Shown piece after piece: positions 9,180 through 18,563 of a DNA stretch of 64,000 nucleotides. The stretch spans positions 558,001 to 622,000 of the forward strand of contig NZ_CP076128.1 of the NCBI RefSeq assembly GCF_018736065.1, read 5' to 3'. The notes below the pieces were generated by a model. It made no database searches. It saw only the letters and a list, made by a program, of their open reading frames with translations, and had not been told where the DNA came from. Origin of the DNA: Flammeovirga kamogawensis. Its GTDB lineage: Bacteria > Bacteroidota > Bacteroidia > Cytophagales > Flammeovirgaceae. A program made the position numbers and the translations under genes. Position 1 is the first letter of the stretch; each line of letters starts with the position of its first letter.

Positions 9180-11585
9180 ATGAAAACTTTTACAATCGTA
9201 CAAGGGCTAAGTCTAATTATGTCCCTACTATTATTCACATCTTTTACTTCAATTTCAGAATCAGAACCTCTCGCAAAAGGAAGTATTAAAGGGCGTCTAA
9301 TTGATCAAGAAACAAACGAACCAGTAAGCTATGCATCTGTTGCAATATTAGATGCTGATAAGAAATCTGTAACAGGAGCATTATCAGATGGAAATGGTGA
9401 GTTTACATTGACTAAAGTTCCACTAGGGAAATATAATTTAGTTGTTCAATTTATTGGCTACCAAAATTATATTGAAGAGATAGAGCTTACTGCTAAAAAA
9501 TCGAAACTTGATATTGGAGATATTATTCTAGTTACTTCTGTTGAACAATTGGATGAGGTGGAAGTTACTGGACAAAAAACATTTATTGAAAACCGTATTG
9601 ATAAGAAAATTATTAATGTGAGTGAAGCAATGATTGCAGACGGTAACTCAACATCAGAAATTTTAAATACTTTACCTGAAGTTAATGTAGGTGCAGATGG
9701 TTCAATTTCGTTAAGAGGCGATAATAATGTTAGGGTATTATTAGATGGTAAACCCTCACAGATGGATATTAACCAAGTATTACAATCTTTACCAGCTGAT
9801 GCAGTTGATAAAATTGAGGTAATTACTAACCCTTCATCTAAGTATGATCCTGATGGATTATCAGGTATAATAAATGTAATTACTAAAAAAGATGCACTAA
9901 AGGGCTTTAATGGAAACTTGAGTTTAAATGCGGGTTCAAATAATAAGTATTCGGGTTTTTTAGGATTGAATTATAGAGTGAAAAGGTTAAATTTCTTTGC
10001 CCAATCGTATTGGAGTTCAAATGAATGGGATAATACAAGAGATATGTACCGTACTTATTCTGATGTAGACGTTGATGATTTAGATCAGAAAGAAAAGATT
10101 CAAGACAATAATGGGTATAGAAATATTAAAGTTGGTATGGATTACTTCTGGGACTCGACAAATACATCGACGGTTTTTTATGAACGTTGGAGATGGGAGT
10201 CTGATGCACAATCTACTTATACGAACAACTATAAGGATGGAGATGTAATTACAGGAACAGAATATCAATTAGGTAAAAATTATAATCTTGCTCAAGGAAA
10301 TAATATTAATTTTAATCACCGTAAGGAATTTAGTAAAGGACAATTAGAGATTGATTTATTTGCAAATCTAGGTGAAGCAGATATTACACCTCAGAATGCT
10401 CAGAAAGTTGGAAATGGTAGCTGGCAAGAGTTGAATAAAAATGAGAACCAAGCAAATTGGTCTTATGTACAGGCTCAAGTTGATTATGATCAATCTATTA
10501 ATGAAAAATCTTCTTTTGAAGTAGGGTATAAAGGGCAAATTACAGATGCTAAAATGAATGTGTCTAACATCAATTTTGTAAATGTAGATACTATGGCTTA
10601 CACCTATCCTTATAATGAATCAGTTCATGCAGTATATGGATCTTATTCATTAAGATTAGGCAATACAAGTATTAAAGCCGGTTTAAGAGCTGAAGCTGCT
10701 AAAATGGAAGGTCAAATTACAAACTCATCTCAAAATGATACTTCCTATGTTATAGACTATCAAAGTCTATTTCCGTCAGTTCATATTAAACAAAAACTAG
10801 GTGAGAAGAATACAGTTGGTATAAGTTACAGTAGAAGAATTAATCGCCCAGATGTAATGCAATTATTACCTATTGAAATGTCTTCAAACCCAAAGAATGT
10901 GATGGTAGGAAACCCTACTTTACAACCATCTTTTACAAATTCTATGGAGTTGTCTCACGGATTCATGGCAGACGTAATTAGTTTTAATACATCTTTATAT
11001 ATGCGTCATAGTACTGATATAATCAGAGAGGTAGTAAATTATGATGCTGTTAGAGATATTACTGTTATGACATTTAAAAATTTAGGTTCTTCTATGACTG
11101 GAGGTATGTCTTTATCTTCAAACTATAATATGCTAAAGTGGTGGGAATGGAATGGATCTGTAGATGTTTATTATTTAGATATTGAAGATGAAAATGAAGA
11201 ATATACAATTCCTACAGATGGTACACCAATTAACTGGTCTGCAAAATTGAGTACACGTGTTACTCCTATTAAAACATTAACGTTTCAATTAATGGGTAGA
11301 TATACTGCAAAAAGGTATGATGCACAAAGAATAACAGAACCTACATATTCGATGGATTTAGCAATTAAAAAAGCAATTTTGAATAATAAAGGTAGTGTTA
11401 ACTTTAAGATTAATAATCTATTGTACAGTGGGGAACAAAGAAATTCTTATGGAAATGGTTTTGTAGAAGCAATAGATTTTAGACAGGAGAGTCCTGTATA
11501 TAGATTGTCATTTTCTTATGCCTTTGGAGGACAATTCCAAGGTCGTCAGAAAAGAAAAATTCAATCTAGTGGAGGAGGATTGTAA
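9180..11585 (+). CDS. TonB-dependent receptor-like outer membrane beta-barrel protein
   Basis: An 801-residue outer-membrane protein. After a signal peptide (about residues 1-27) there is a carboxypeptidase-regulatory-like domain (GSIKGRLIDQETNEPVSYAS to LVVQFIGYQNY, about residues 32-115). A plug domain follows (SLRGDNNVRVLLDGKPSQ, then SSKYDPDGLSGIINVITKK, about 130-235), and then a long barrel of the OMP_b-brl_3 type. The C-terminus is basic and Gly-rich (QRKRKIQSSGGGL-like) rather than ending in an aromatic residue, as is common in this subgroup. Such proteins are TonB-linked, but many have no known ligand. The long upstream region with repeats suggests regulated expression. No SusD gene is adjacent. 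Confidence 0.93.
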   Translation: MKTFTIVQGLSLIMSLLLFTSFTSISESEPLAKGSIKGRLIDQETNEPVSYASVAILDADKKSVTGALSDGNGEFTLTKVPLGKYNLVVQFIGYQNYIEEIELTAKKSKLDIGDIILVTSVEQLDEVEVTGQKTFIENRIDKKIINVSEAMIADGNSTSEILNTLPEVNVGADGSISLRGDNNVRVLLDGKPSQMDINQVLQSLPADAVDKIEVITNPSSKYDPDGLSGIINVITKKDALKGFNGNLSLNAGSNNKYSGFLGLNYRVKRLNFFAQSYWSSNEWDNTRDMYRTYSDVDVDDLDQKEKIQDNNGYRNIKVGMDYFWDSTNTSTVFYERWRWESDAQSTYTNNYKDGDVITGTEYQLGKNYNLAQGNNINFNHRKEFSKGQLEIDLFANLGEADITPQNAQKVGNGSWQELNKNENQANWSYVQAQVDYDQSINEKSSFEVGYKGQITDAKMNVSNINFVNVDTMAYTYPYNESVHAVYGSYSLRLGNTSIKAGLRAEAAKMEGQITNSSQNDTSYVIDYQSLFPSVHIKQKLGEKNTVGISYSRRINRPDVMQLLPIEMSSNPKNVMVGNPTLQPSFTNSMELSHGFMADVISFNTSLYMRHSTDIIREVVNYDAVRDITVMTFKNLGSSMTGGMSLSSNYNMLKWWEWNGSVDVYYLDIEDENEEYTIPTDGTPINWSAKLSTRVTPIKTLTFQLMGRYTAKRYDAQRITEPTYSMDLAIKKAILNNKGSVNFKINNLLYSGEQRNSYGNGFVEAIDFRQESPVYRLSFSYAFGGQFQGRQKRKIQSSGGGL

Positions 11586-11605
11586 AATAGAAATATAGAT
11601 TTAAA

Positions 11606-11637
11606 GTGGTACTCTATCAATTGGGTACCATTTTTTT
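11606..11637 (+). terminator. Intrinsic terminator of the TonB-type receptor gene
   Basis: A 6-bp stem TGGTAC/GTACCA (11607-11612 and 11625-11630), extendable by a G.U pair, runs directly into seven T residues. It sits 20 bp after the stop codon. Confidence 0.65.
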
Positions 11638-11654
11638 ACTTAAGAATTAAAAAG

Positions 11655-11695
11655 GCCTGTGATTGTTGCAAGAAAGCGAATCAATCACAGGCTTA
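11655..11695. terminator. Bidirectional terminator between receptor and rhodanese genes
   Basis: Perfect 11-bp stem (GCCTGTGATTG at 11655-11665, CAATCACAGGC at 11682-11692). The minus-strand side runs into a T-rich stretch, so it most likely ends the rhodanese transcript. Confidence 0.75.
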
Positions 11696-11700
11696 TTATT

Positions 11701-12000
11701 TTACAGGTTTGTCCAACCTCCAGCATTATAAATTTCTTTTACTCCTGCTTTTTTTATGGTAGACATAGCATTTGAGGCACGCATACCAGATTTACAGCAA
11801 ACAATTAATGGCTCACCAAGTTTAAGAATTTCAGGCATCCTTTTACTTACTTGATCTAACGGAATATTTTTGGACCCTTTAAAATGACCCGAAGAGAATT
11901 CGCCAGTTGAACGAACGTCTAAGACCTTGGCTCCATTATCAATTAATTCTTTATAATTTACTTTAGGACCAAGCCCCAGTAGCTTTCTTAATAAACCCAT
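11701..12000 (-). CDS. Single-domain rhodanese-like protein
   Basis: A 99-residue cytoplasmic rhodanese domain. The fold signature LDVRSTGEFSSGHFKGSKNIPL is present, and the active-site loop CKSGMRA contains Cys69, expected to carry a persulfide in sulfur transfer. An adjacent Cys68 precedes it. The protein is complete for a stand-alone domain. It lies 66 bp downstream of a Crp/Fnr regulator on the same strand and is probably co-transcribed with it. Such pairs are common and often link redox or sulfur state to regulation. The sulfur donor and acceptor are unknown. Confidence 0.93.
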   Translation of the reverse strand: MGLLRKLLGLGPKVNYKELIDNGAKVLDVRSTGEFSSGHFKGSKNIPLDQVSKRMPEILKLGEPLIVCCKSGMRASNAMSTIKKAGVKEIYNAGGWTNL

Positions 12001-12066
12001 ATTTGTATAAATTTTAAATATTTATCTAAATATAGATGAATACAAATAGATACTCTGTGATAAAAG

Positions 12067-12696
12067 TTACTTTAGAATTACTTTGTTTCTACCTAGTTCC
12101 ACTTTCCCAAGCTTTTCTAGTTGCTTAAGTAACCTTGATATAACCTCTCTAGAAGTATTTAAACTTAAAGCAATCTCTGAGTGAGAAACATTTAACTCAT
12201 TAGATTCTTTTATCGCTTTTAATTTTTTGAGATAATTGATTAACCTCTCATCCATCTTCTTAAAGGCTAGTTCATCAATAGCTTTTAATAAACCATCGAA
12301 TCTAACTTTATATGCTCTCATAAGAAAATCACGCCATTCAGGAAAACGAGTCATCCAATCATTAATTGCACCAATAGGAACCTTATACACCCATGTATCT
12401 TCCTCGGCAGTTACTCTTACTGCACTTTCTTGGTACATCATAGATATTGTACATGTTTCGCCATATTCTAAATAATATAAAAAAAGCTCATGTCCATCTT
12501 CATCTTCTCTTGTAACTTTTAGAACTCCATCCGTTACAATAGGAACATACGTCATTTCTTCATTTATATCGATTAAGAAATCACCTTCTTTTACCTGTAT
12601 CAGTTCTCCAACAGATAAAAATTCAGTTTGAATAGGATGATTTGCATCTGTTTTAGGAAAACTGACTTGTATGAAATTTTTAAGTAAATTATTCAT
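12067..12696 (-). CDS. Crp/Fnr family transcriptional regulator
   Basis: A 209-residue DNA-binding regulator. Residues about 25-120 form the cyclic-nucleotide-binding-like beta-roll (VGELIQVKEGDFLIDINEE, then YLEYGETCTISMMYQES). Residues about 145-209 form a winged helix with recognition region HSEIALSLNTSREVISRLLKQLE. No Fnr-type cysteine cluster for an iron-sulfur centre is seen, so the signal is not obviously oxygen and may be a ligand or none. The EDEDGHELFLYYLEYGETC pattern is typical of the Bacteroidota branch. It is followed by the rhodanese gene, so the two likely act together. A -7-like element lies just upstream. Confidence 0.93.
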   Translation of the reverse strand: MNNLLKNFIQVSFPKTDANHPIQTEFLSVGELIQVKEGDFLIDINEEMTYVPIVTDGVLKVTREDEDGHELFLYYLEYGETCTISMMYQESAVRVTAEEDTWVYKVPIGAINDWMTRFPEWRDFLMRAYKVRFDGLLKAIDELAFKKMDERLINYLKKLKAIKESNELNVSHSEIALSLNTSREVISRLLKQLEKLGKVELGRNKVILK

Positions 12697-12733
12697 TTTA
12701 TGAATTATAGCATATTGTCACTTTTAGTATAGG

Positions 12734-12741
12734 CAAATTTA
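12734..12741 (-). promoter_or_regulatory. Candidate Bacteroidota -7 promoter element for the Crp/Fnr gene
   Basis: On the minus strand this reads TAAATTTG, matching the Bacteroidota sigma-A -7 consensus TAnnTTTG. It would give a leader of about 30 nt. No well-spaced -33 TTG is evident, and such octamers occur by chance in AT-rich DNA. Confidence 0.35.
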
Positions 12742-12784
12742 CTAAAAAGGATTCTCAAGAAAAGGTGATCAAAAACAATTTTTA

Positions 12785-13396
12785 CTAAGTAGTTGATTCA
12801 TTAGGATCAATGTTTCTTATTGCCCAACTCCACACTAATCGAGCATCTCCTGTAGAAAATCTGTTTTCACGGTCTAATTCTTCTTGGTTGTCAAATTCTT
12901 TTCCAAATTCCTCATCAAGACTTAACATCCCGAAATCTTTATCTTTTACATTTTTAAGAATAGAACCAACTTTTTGAGCAGCCTCTTTGCTAATTACTAG
13001 CCATGGGTTTGACCTTCCTAATAGATTGGTAACCTGTCCAAATGCATTGTCACCCAACGTTTTTTCAACATCCGAAAGTAATTCCCCAACGTTTCTTATA
13101 CTACTTCTTGAGTGCCTCAAGTAAACACGCACTTTTAGACGTCTATTTTTGGGCATCTCTCTGTTAAATACAAATAACCCATCAACACCAACACCAACTT
13201 GTGGTTCAAAATAGATTTTATTTTCGGCATTTGGCTTTAATTCTATAACTCCCGTATCGTCATTTGGAATACTGGTTAAAACCCATTTGTCGGGGTCGGA
13301 GGGGTGTTCTGCTAGAATAATGAAATATAATTTCCATCTTTTTTTAGATCTAAAGATTTCTAGTTGTTCAAACTCAATGCGTACTTCTTGTTTCAT
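12785..13396 (-). CDS. Conserved hypothetical protein
   Basis: A 203-residue protein with no signal peptide or membrane segment. The N-terminal 120 residues are rich in predicted strands (KQEVRIEFEQLEIF, KLYFIILAEH, LKVRVYLRHS), suggesting a beta-sandwich, perhaps C2-like. Residues about 110-155 are mostly helical, and the C-terminus is acidic (LDEEFGKEFDNQEELDREN) with a conserved-looking ARLVWSWAIRNIDP end. I do not recognise the family. It is 88 bp upstream of the Crp/Fnr gene on the same strand and divergent from the cupin gene, so it could be part of the same unit. Coding character is clear from length, composition and position. Confidence 0.8.
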   Translation of the reverse strand: MKQEVRIEFEQLEIFRSKKRWKLYFIILAEHPSDPDKWVLTSIPNDDTGVIELKPNAENKIYFEPQVGVGVDGLFVFNREMPKNRRLKVRVYLRHSRSSIRNVGELLSDVEKTLGDNAFGQVTNLLGRSNPWLVISKEAAQKVGSILKNVKDKDFGMLSLDEEFGKEFDNQEELDRENRFSTGDARLVWSWAIRNIDPNESTT

Positions 13397-13547
13397 AGTT
13401 TTAGTATTATTTATCTTTTGCTTAGTGGAAGTTACAAACTTTTAAAATATCAATGTTATTATTCTTATAATGAGCTTAAATAAATCTTTAATTATTTTGA
13501 AAAGTTACGTAAACACATCATCTTTTGTGAAAAATAATAAGCAAAGC

Positions 13548-14039
13548 ATGACGAAGTCAGAAATAATCAAACAATTAGAATTAGAACCACATCCCGAAGG
13601 TGGTTTCTATGCAGAGACATATAGATCAAATAAAACAGTTTTATTGCCCGAAGATAAATTAGAACGTAACGTATCTACAGCAATTTATTATTTATTGGGA
13701 AAAGGTGATTTTTCAACTTTTCATAGATTAAAATTTACAGAGATTTGGCATTATTATGATGGAGCATCTGTAAAGCTAGTGGAGATTACTCCTGAAGGGG
13801 AATTAATTGAAACAATTGTTGGGAAAGACTTTTCTAAAGGAGAAGTCCCACAATATATTATAAAAGGAGGTAATTGGTTTGCGGGAGCTGCTTTAATTGA
13901 TGAAGAAGAAGGGTATACACTTATTGGGTGTACTGTTGCTCCTGGTTTTGAATTTCAAGATTTTGAAATAGCAGATACCAATGTACTTAAAAAAGAATAT
14001 CCAAAATATTCCGAACTTATTGATAAGTTTAAAAAGTAG
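13548..14039 (+). CDS. DUF985 family cupin protein
   Basis: A small cytoplasmic cupin of the DUF985 family. It begins KSEIIKQLELEPHPEGGFYAETYRS, the standard start of the family. The core continues with TAIYYLLGKGDFSTFHRLKFTEIWHYYDG and ends with the GYTLIGCTVAPGFEFQDFEIAD strand pair. The His/Glu positions of the cupin barrel (FHRL, EIWHYY) are kept. The reading frame is open 26 codons further upstream to an ATG at 13470, but that segment has no family match, so I chose the ATG at 13548. The biochemical role is unsettled; a plant relative is linked to ascorbate metabolism. It stands alone with its own terminator. Confidence 0.9.
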   Translation: MTKSEIIKQLELEPHPEGGFYAETYRSNKTVLLPEDKLERNVSTAIYYLLGKGDFSTFHRLKFTEIWHYYDGASVKLVEITPEGELIETIVGKDFSKGEVPQYIIKGGNWFAGAALIDEEEGYTLIGCTVAPGFEFQDFEIADTNVLKKEYPKYSELIDKFKK

Positions 14040-14044
14040 AACAA

Positions 14045-14077
14045 AGGCTTTTGATTGTACATCAAAAGCCTTTTTTT
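14045..14077. terminator. Bidirectional intrinsic terminator
   Basis: Perfect 11-bp stem (AGGCTTTTGAT at 14045-14055, ATCAAAAGCCT at 14061-14071) with a 5-nt loop and a T7 tract. It lies between the convergent cupin and transporter genes and touches the transporter stop codon. Confidence 0.85.
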
Positions 14078-15629
14078 ATTCGAACACAAGCGGTACTAAT
14101 GTTTGTGATAATAACGTTAATAATAGCACTGATATAATATTAAGTGTAACTCCAGCTCTTACCATCTGTTGCACCGTAACATGACCACTTGCAAAAACAA
14201 TTGCATTTGGTGGAGTTGCCATTGGTAGCATAAAAGCACAACTTGCAGCCATTGCTATTGGAGCAGCAAAAGTTAGTACATCAATTCCAAGTGCTACAGC
14301 AACACCTCCAACAACAGGTAAGAAAATAGTAGCAAGTGCGGTATTACTCATTACCTCAGTTGCAAAAAGCATGATACTAATTAATAGCATCATCATAAAT
14401 ACGCCATGTATTGATGTAGTAGATGAGATTAAATTGCCGATATATTCAATTACGCCGGCATTTCCTAAGGCACTTGCCATACTCAAACCTCCACCAAAGA
14501 GAACAAGAACACCCCATGGAAGTTTTTCAGTATCTTTCCAAGCTAGTAAAAATGTGCCTTTTGATTTAGTAGATGGAATAATGAAAAGTAAAACTCCTGC
14601 AAAAATAGCAATACTGGAATCATTTAATGTCAAAGGTCCGTATTGGTTAATTAATGATCTAAAAACCCATAAAAAAGCAGTAAGGAAAAATACAATAGCA
14701 ACACATTTTTCCTCCCATTGAATTGGTCCTAAATCTTGGTATTCTTTTTCAATGAGTTCTTTACCTCCTTTAAGCTCTTTAAGGTTATTAGGGTAAACAA
14801 ACTTTAGTAAAACGATATATATAATACCCATCATAACAGCAGAGAAAGGAACACCAATCAACATCCAATTGAAAAAATCAATTTCAACATTGTACGTTTC
14901 TTTCATAAACCCACCAAAAATAGCATTAGGTGGAGTGCCAATTAAAGTAGCAATACCGCCAACACTAGCAGCATATGCAATACCTAACATTAAAGATGTT
15001 GCAAAGTTTTTTGCATCTTTTGGGTCTATGGTAGCTTTATCTTTTAAGAGAAGGCTTATTATTGATGAAGCAATGGGAAGCATCATTACTGTTGTAGCAG
15101 TATTTGATATCCACATACTTAAAAAGCCAGTAGCAATCATAAATCCCAAAACAATTTGATTTGCTTTAGTTCCTGTCATTCTTACAATGCCTAATGCAAT
15201 TCTTAAATGTAATTTCCATTTTTCCATACCTAAAGCGACTAAAAAGCCACCCATAAATAAGAAAATAATAGGGTTACTGTAAGGAGCTGCAGTAGCTTTA
15301 ACTGATAAAACATTGAAAAAAGGAAAGATTACTAAAGGTAATAACGCAGTAACTGCAATAGGAACGGTCTCTGTTACCCACCAAATCAACATCCAGGTAG
15401 CTAATGCTACAACAGTTATTCCATTATCGCTAATGTCATTTGGAAGAATATCAGCATATTTTATACAAAAGAATGCTAACGGACCAAGAATACCACCAAT
15501 CATCTTTTCTTTAGAATAAGATAATAGATCTGGGGCTTGAGTTGTTACAGGGTTTTCAGGGTGAGAAGATGAATTGTCTTGGTGTTCTTTGCGATTTAAA
15601 TCGTCAGGATCAAGGTCACTTCTTTTCAT
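14076..15629 (-). CDS. SLC13/DASS family sodium-coupled anion symporter
   Basis: A 517-residue inner-membrane transporter with about 11-13 hydrophobic helices after a hydrophilic 35-residue N-terminal tail. Both signature SNT motifs are intact (Ser-Asn-Thr at 175-177 and 428-430), each followed by the helical hairpin that binds sodium and substrate. The adjacent TLIGTPPNAIFGGF and MATPPNAIVF loops complete the two inverted repeats. The family (VcINDY, NaDC, CitM relatives) moves dicarboxylates, citrate or sulfate with sodium. Substrate cannot be fixed from these motifs, but the two TPPN loops favour the dicarboxylate/VcINDY type. Its start is only 31 bp after a sensor-kinase-like gene, strongly suggesting co-transcription. 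Confidence 0.93.
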   Translation of the reverse strand: MKRSDLDPDDLNRKEHQDNSSSHPENPVTTQAPDLLSYSKEKMIGGILGPLAFFCIKYADILPNDISDNGITVVALATWMLIWWVTETVPIAVTALLPLVIFPFFNVLSVKATAAPYSNPIIFLFMGGFLVALGMEKWKLHLRIALGIVRMTGTKANQIVLGFMIATGFLSMWISNTATTVMMLPIASSIISLLLKDKATIDPKDAKNFATSLMLGIAYAASVGGIATLIGTPPNAIFGGFMKETYNVEIDFFNWMLIGVPFSAVMMGIIYIVLLKFVYPNNLKELKGGKELIEKEYQDLGPIQWEEKCVAIVFFLTAFLWVFRSLINQYGPLTLNDSSIAIFAGVLLFIIPSTKSKGTFLLAWKDTEKLPWGVLVLFGGGLSMASALGNAGVIEYIGNLISSTTSIHGVFMMMLLISIMLFATEVMSNTALATIFLPVVGGVAVALGIDVLTFAAPIAMAASCAFMLPMATPPNAIVFASGHVTVQQMVRAGVTLNIISVLLLTLLSQTLVPLVFE

Positions 15630-15660
15630 TATTTTTTAATAGAAATAGGAGAGTTAAATT

Positions 15661-17409
15661 CTAAATATTTGGTAGCAATATTTCTAATTTTTGCATTTTA
15701 TTTGATGAGTATTTTACTTGATATTTTCCTTGTAGTTTATCAACTATTTCAGATGTAATAAAAATACCTCTAGAAAAATCATCGTGTGCAAAATTTAAAG
15801 ACATAGACCTATCAAAACCGTTATTTGAAGCAACAGGGTTTCTAGGAGAAACATTATCGGTGAAGGATAAATAAACTCCGTTTTTATGTAGCTTAATTTC
15901 AATTAATAATTTGATAGAAATATCTCTTGATACTAATTGCAATATTGTTGTACAAATGTTTTTAAATAACAAAGCTATACGTTCTGCATCCGAAGTTATC
16001 GTTTTATCTAACGTTGTATTATTTGAGAATGAAATATTTATGATATATCCAGAGTTTTCTAAGAAATCTACTAATTCACTATGAATTAATGTAAAATCAA
16101 TAGGTTTAGAATTAATATCTGTTTTTTGATTATAATAATAGGCAAGTATCTTTTGCAGGTGCATATCTTGAGTCCAAATCGTCTCATCCAAAAGTTTAAT
16201 AAACTGTTGTGGATTACGGGTATCAACTTTCATTAAATGAATTAACCCTTGAACAGTAGTAAGTGGACCTCTTAAATCATGGGCTGCACGGTAGACAAAA
16301 TGATCTAATTTTTCTTCAACCTTTTTTTGGTTCGATATATTTAAAAATACGGCATTTAAACCAATTACCTTTTTATTTACAATAATAGGAGAAAGGTATA
16401 ATTCAATGGCTTTCCATTCAATGTTAAACCCGATTTTAAATGATTTATGAGCAGTGATATTTGCTTCTAGAACCTCTTTTTGGAAATTAAATATTTCATT
16501 AGCAGCATCTTTTTTTAATATCTTTTTTAAGTCTAAACCAACGTGCTCATCTCTTAAAAAATCAGTTGTTTTTCTGTTTAAACTAGAACCACACCACGTA
16601 AGCTTTAAATTTTCATCAAACTGACAAATCTTGATTTTAGAATTATCAAGAATAGCTTCATAACGTTGTTGGTTATCTTTTAACTCTTTTCTAGCACTAA
16701 TTAAAGCCGATAAATCTTTAATAAAACAAACTATATAGGGAGTGTCATCATCAGATGAAACAATTGATGCAGTGATTTGTACTGGAATTATTTCATCATC
16801 TTTCTTCTTTATGTATGTTTCTCTTATTACGTGTTTTTTCTTTTTTAATTCTGCAAATACAGATTTTGCCTCTTTGTTTAAATTAGAAGGGACAAAATCA
16901 TGAAAAGTTTTAGTAATTACATCATCAGATGCTTGATAGCCAGCAATTTTTGAAAATGCAGGGTTCGCATAAAGAATATCTTTAGAAAAAGGGTCAACCC
17001 ATATAATCCCATCAATAGAATGAAAATAGGTATCTTTTAAACGCTTTAGCTGTAAATCTCTTTCTTGATTAATTAATTTAAAAGTAGCATTTACATAAGA
17101 ATTATCTATATGAATAGGATATAGTTGAACTTTATAAGTATGCGGCCTTGAGTTTTGTGAAATAGTAAAATTGAAGGATATCGTTTCGTCCTTAATTAAT
17201 GCTTCTGTTATTTTCTTTTTAAGCTTAATTTGATTTTTAGGAGATAAACCTACGGCAATAGATCTTCCTACTTCAAAAGTATGTACACCATTCAAAAAAT
17301 CTTTGGAAATGTATTTAACATTGCCATTATTGTTAATGAGGATGTAATGTTTTTGCTGGTTATTAGAAGTATTTCTTTTATTTGGCCTATTTTGTAGTAA
17401 AGCTTGCAT
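15661..17409 (-). CDS. PAS-domain histidine kinase-like protein with degenerate ATPase domain
   Basis: A 582-residue soluble sensor. Three PAS-like regions are visible (about residues 20-115, 125-240 and 250-360); the second has the canonical YANPAFSKIAGY and the ITKTFHDFVP pattern. The dimerisation helix contains an intact H-box AAHDLRGPLTTV with His377. The C-terminal ATPase region is unusual. The N-box reads LLFKNICTTIL instead of a NLLxNAxKF form, the G1 box reads FTDNVSPRNP instead of DxGxG, and only a G2-like SRGIFI remains. ATP binding may therefore be weak or lost. No membrane segment is seen, so sensing is cytoplasmic. It is directly upstream of the DASS transporter, with no response regulator nearby. 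Confidence 0.88.
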   Translation of the reverse strand: MQALLQNRPNKRNTSNNQQKHYILINNNGNVKYISKDFLNGVHTFEVGRSIAVGLSPKNQIKLKKKITEALIKDETISFNFTISQNSRPHTYKVQLYPIHIDNSYVNATFKLINQERDLQLKRLKDTYFHSIDGIIWVDPFSKDILYANPAFSKIAGYQASDDVITKTFHDFVPSNLNKEAKSVFAELKKKKHVIRETYIKKKDDEIIPVQITASIVSSDDDTPYIVCFIKDLSALISARKELKDNQQRYEAILDNSKIKICQFDENLKLTWCGSSLNRKTTDFLRDEHVGLDLKKILKKDAANEIFNFQKEVLEANITAHKSFKIGFNIEWKAIELYLSPIIVNKKVIGLNAVFLNISNQKKVEEKLDHFVYRAAHDLRGPLTTVQGLIHLMKVDTRNPQQFIKLLDETIWTQDMHLQKILAYYYNQKTDINSKPIDFTLIHSELVDFLENSGYIINISFSNNTTLDKTITSDAERIALLFKNICTTILQLVSRDISIKLLIEIKLHKNGVYLSFTDNVSPRNPVASNNGFDRSMSLNFAHDDFSRGIFITSEIVDKLQGKYQVKYSSNKMQKLEILLPNI

Positions 17410-17594
17410 AAAAAGTGATTAAATACTGACTTACTGTAAGTTAGATAAAAAAAGTTAGAATCAATGAAAAATTATTAATAAACGTAAATTTATTAATCAA
17501 AATACAGTTTTTCTTTAAATTTTAACGGGTATAATCTCAAGTTAGTATATTAAATGTACTGAATAAGTACTTTTGTAACTAAAATAGTCATTTT

Positions 17595-18563
17595 TTATTT
17601 TTTGTGTTGCCAACAAAATCCTGAACTATCAGTAGTATACCTTTTACATTGAGAACCACTTTTAGTTATTCCTCCACATCTTACTTTTGTATTATTTTCA
17701 TTTTGATCAGTGGCGGTATTTACTTTGTTAGTAGTTTGTTGATTATTTGAAATGGGATTATATATTGAGCTGTAATTCCAATCTCCTTTTGAAAGAGTAC
17801 TCTCAAAAGTTATTTGTAAACTATCTGATAGAGTACTAAAGAAATCAAGTTGTGTAAGTGATTCAATTGAATCTATAGTGACAATATATTCACTTAATTT
17901 TTGATCACCTTTTTTGTTAGGAAGCAGAAAAGCTATCGCTTCATATTCATTATCTTGTGAGTTGTAATGAACAGCAATTTTGTAATAATAGTTGGGTACG
18001 CTTACATTATTAGCACCGATTGTAATAAGCCCATCTTCTAAAATTGGCCCTGTTATAATATAAATATTATGTTTTTCATGTGCCCATGCTCTAAATTGTT
18101 CTTCTAATTGTTTCCAAATACCTCTATTAAAACTAGGATCTTGTGGACTCATATTAGAAAAATAAAAACTTTCAGTCATTGCCTTAGAAGTAAACGACAT
18201 GTCTGCAGCAGGAGCTAAATGTCCTCTGTCGTATCCAGAACCCTTGTAATCATCTAATTCAGCAGAACTTGAAGTGACATCTTGATCAGCTCTAAAATCG
18301 TTAGTTCTAGATGTGTTTTTAATTAATTCTTGAGAAGTTAACTCATAAGCTACCCAATTTGCTTGTTCGTGTTTTTCATTATAAGAAACAGTATAATAGG
18401 AATGTTCTATTATTTGACTTTTACTACTATTACTATTTGTTGATATGGGGAGTAGTTCAACAGGGAAGTTATCGTTATTTTGACCATATATTTTTTCAAA
18501 CGGAGTAAATAAAAAAGCGATCAAAAAAGTAAATAAAATGTTGTAAGGAGTAAAGTGTATCAT
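17595..18563 (-). CDS. Secreted DNA/RNA non-specific endonuclease with C-terminal zinc-knuckle-like tail
   Basis: A 322-residue exported nuclease of the beta-beta-alpha-metal (Serratia nuclease/EndoG) family. A signal peptide covers about residues 1-27. The catalytic motif is DRGHLAPAADM, with His115 as general base. The metal-binding part SFNRGIWKQLE supplies Asn146, and Glu154 is nearby. The final 30 residues (CGGITKSGSQCKRYT then GFCWQHKK) form a Cys3His pattern seen in short zinc-binding tails of Bacteroidota proteins. A Ser/Asn/Thr-rich linker precedes it. It probably degrades extracellular DNA for nutrient or phosphate supply. No immunity gene is adjacent, arguing against a toxin role. 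Confidence 0.93.
   Translation of the reverse strand: MIHFTPYNILFTFLIAFLFTPFEKIYGQNNDNFPVELLPISTNSNSSKSQIIEHSYYTVSYNEKHEQANWVAYELTSQELIKNTSRTNDFRADQDVTSSSAELDDYKGSGYDRGHLAPAADMSFTSKAMTESFYFSNMSPQDPSFNRGIWKQLEEQFRAWAHEKHNIYIITGPILEDGLITIGANNVSVPNYYYKIAVHYNSQDNEYEAIAFLLPNKKGDQKLSEYIVTIDSIESLTQLDFFSTLSDSLQITFESTLSKGDWNYSSIYNPISNNQQTTNKVNTATDQNENNTKVRCGGITKSGSQCKRYTTDSSGFCWQHKK

Noticed and set aside
13470-13547. 26-codon N-terminal extension of the cupin protein
   Set aside because: It lacks similarity to the family, which starts at the KSEIIKQLEL segment; the ATG at 13548 is preferred.
17595-18563. Secreted endonuclease as a contact-dependent toxin
   Set aside because: No immunity gene is adjacent and no toxin-delivery domain is present; a nutritional nuclease explains it better.
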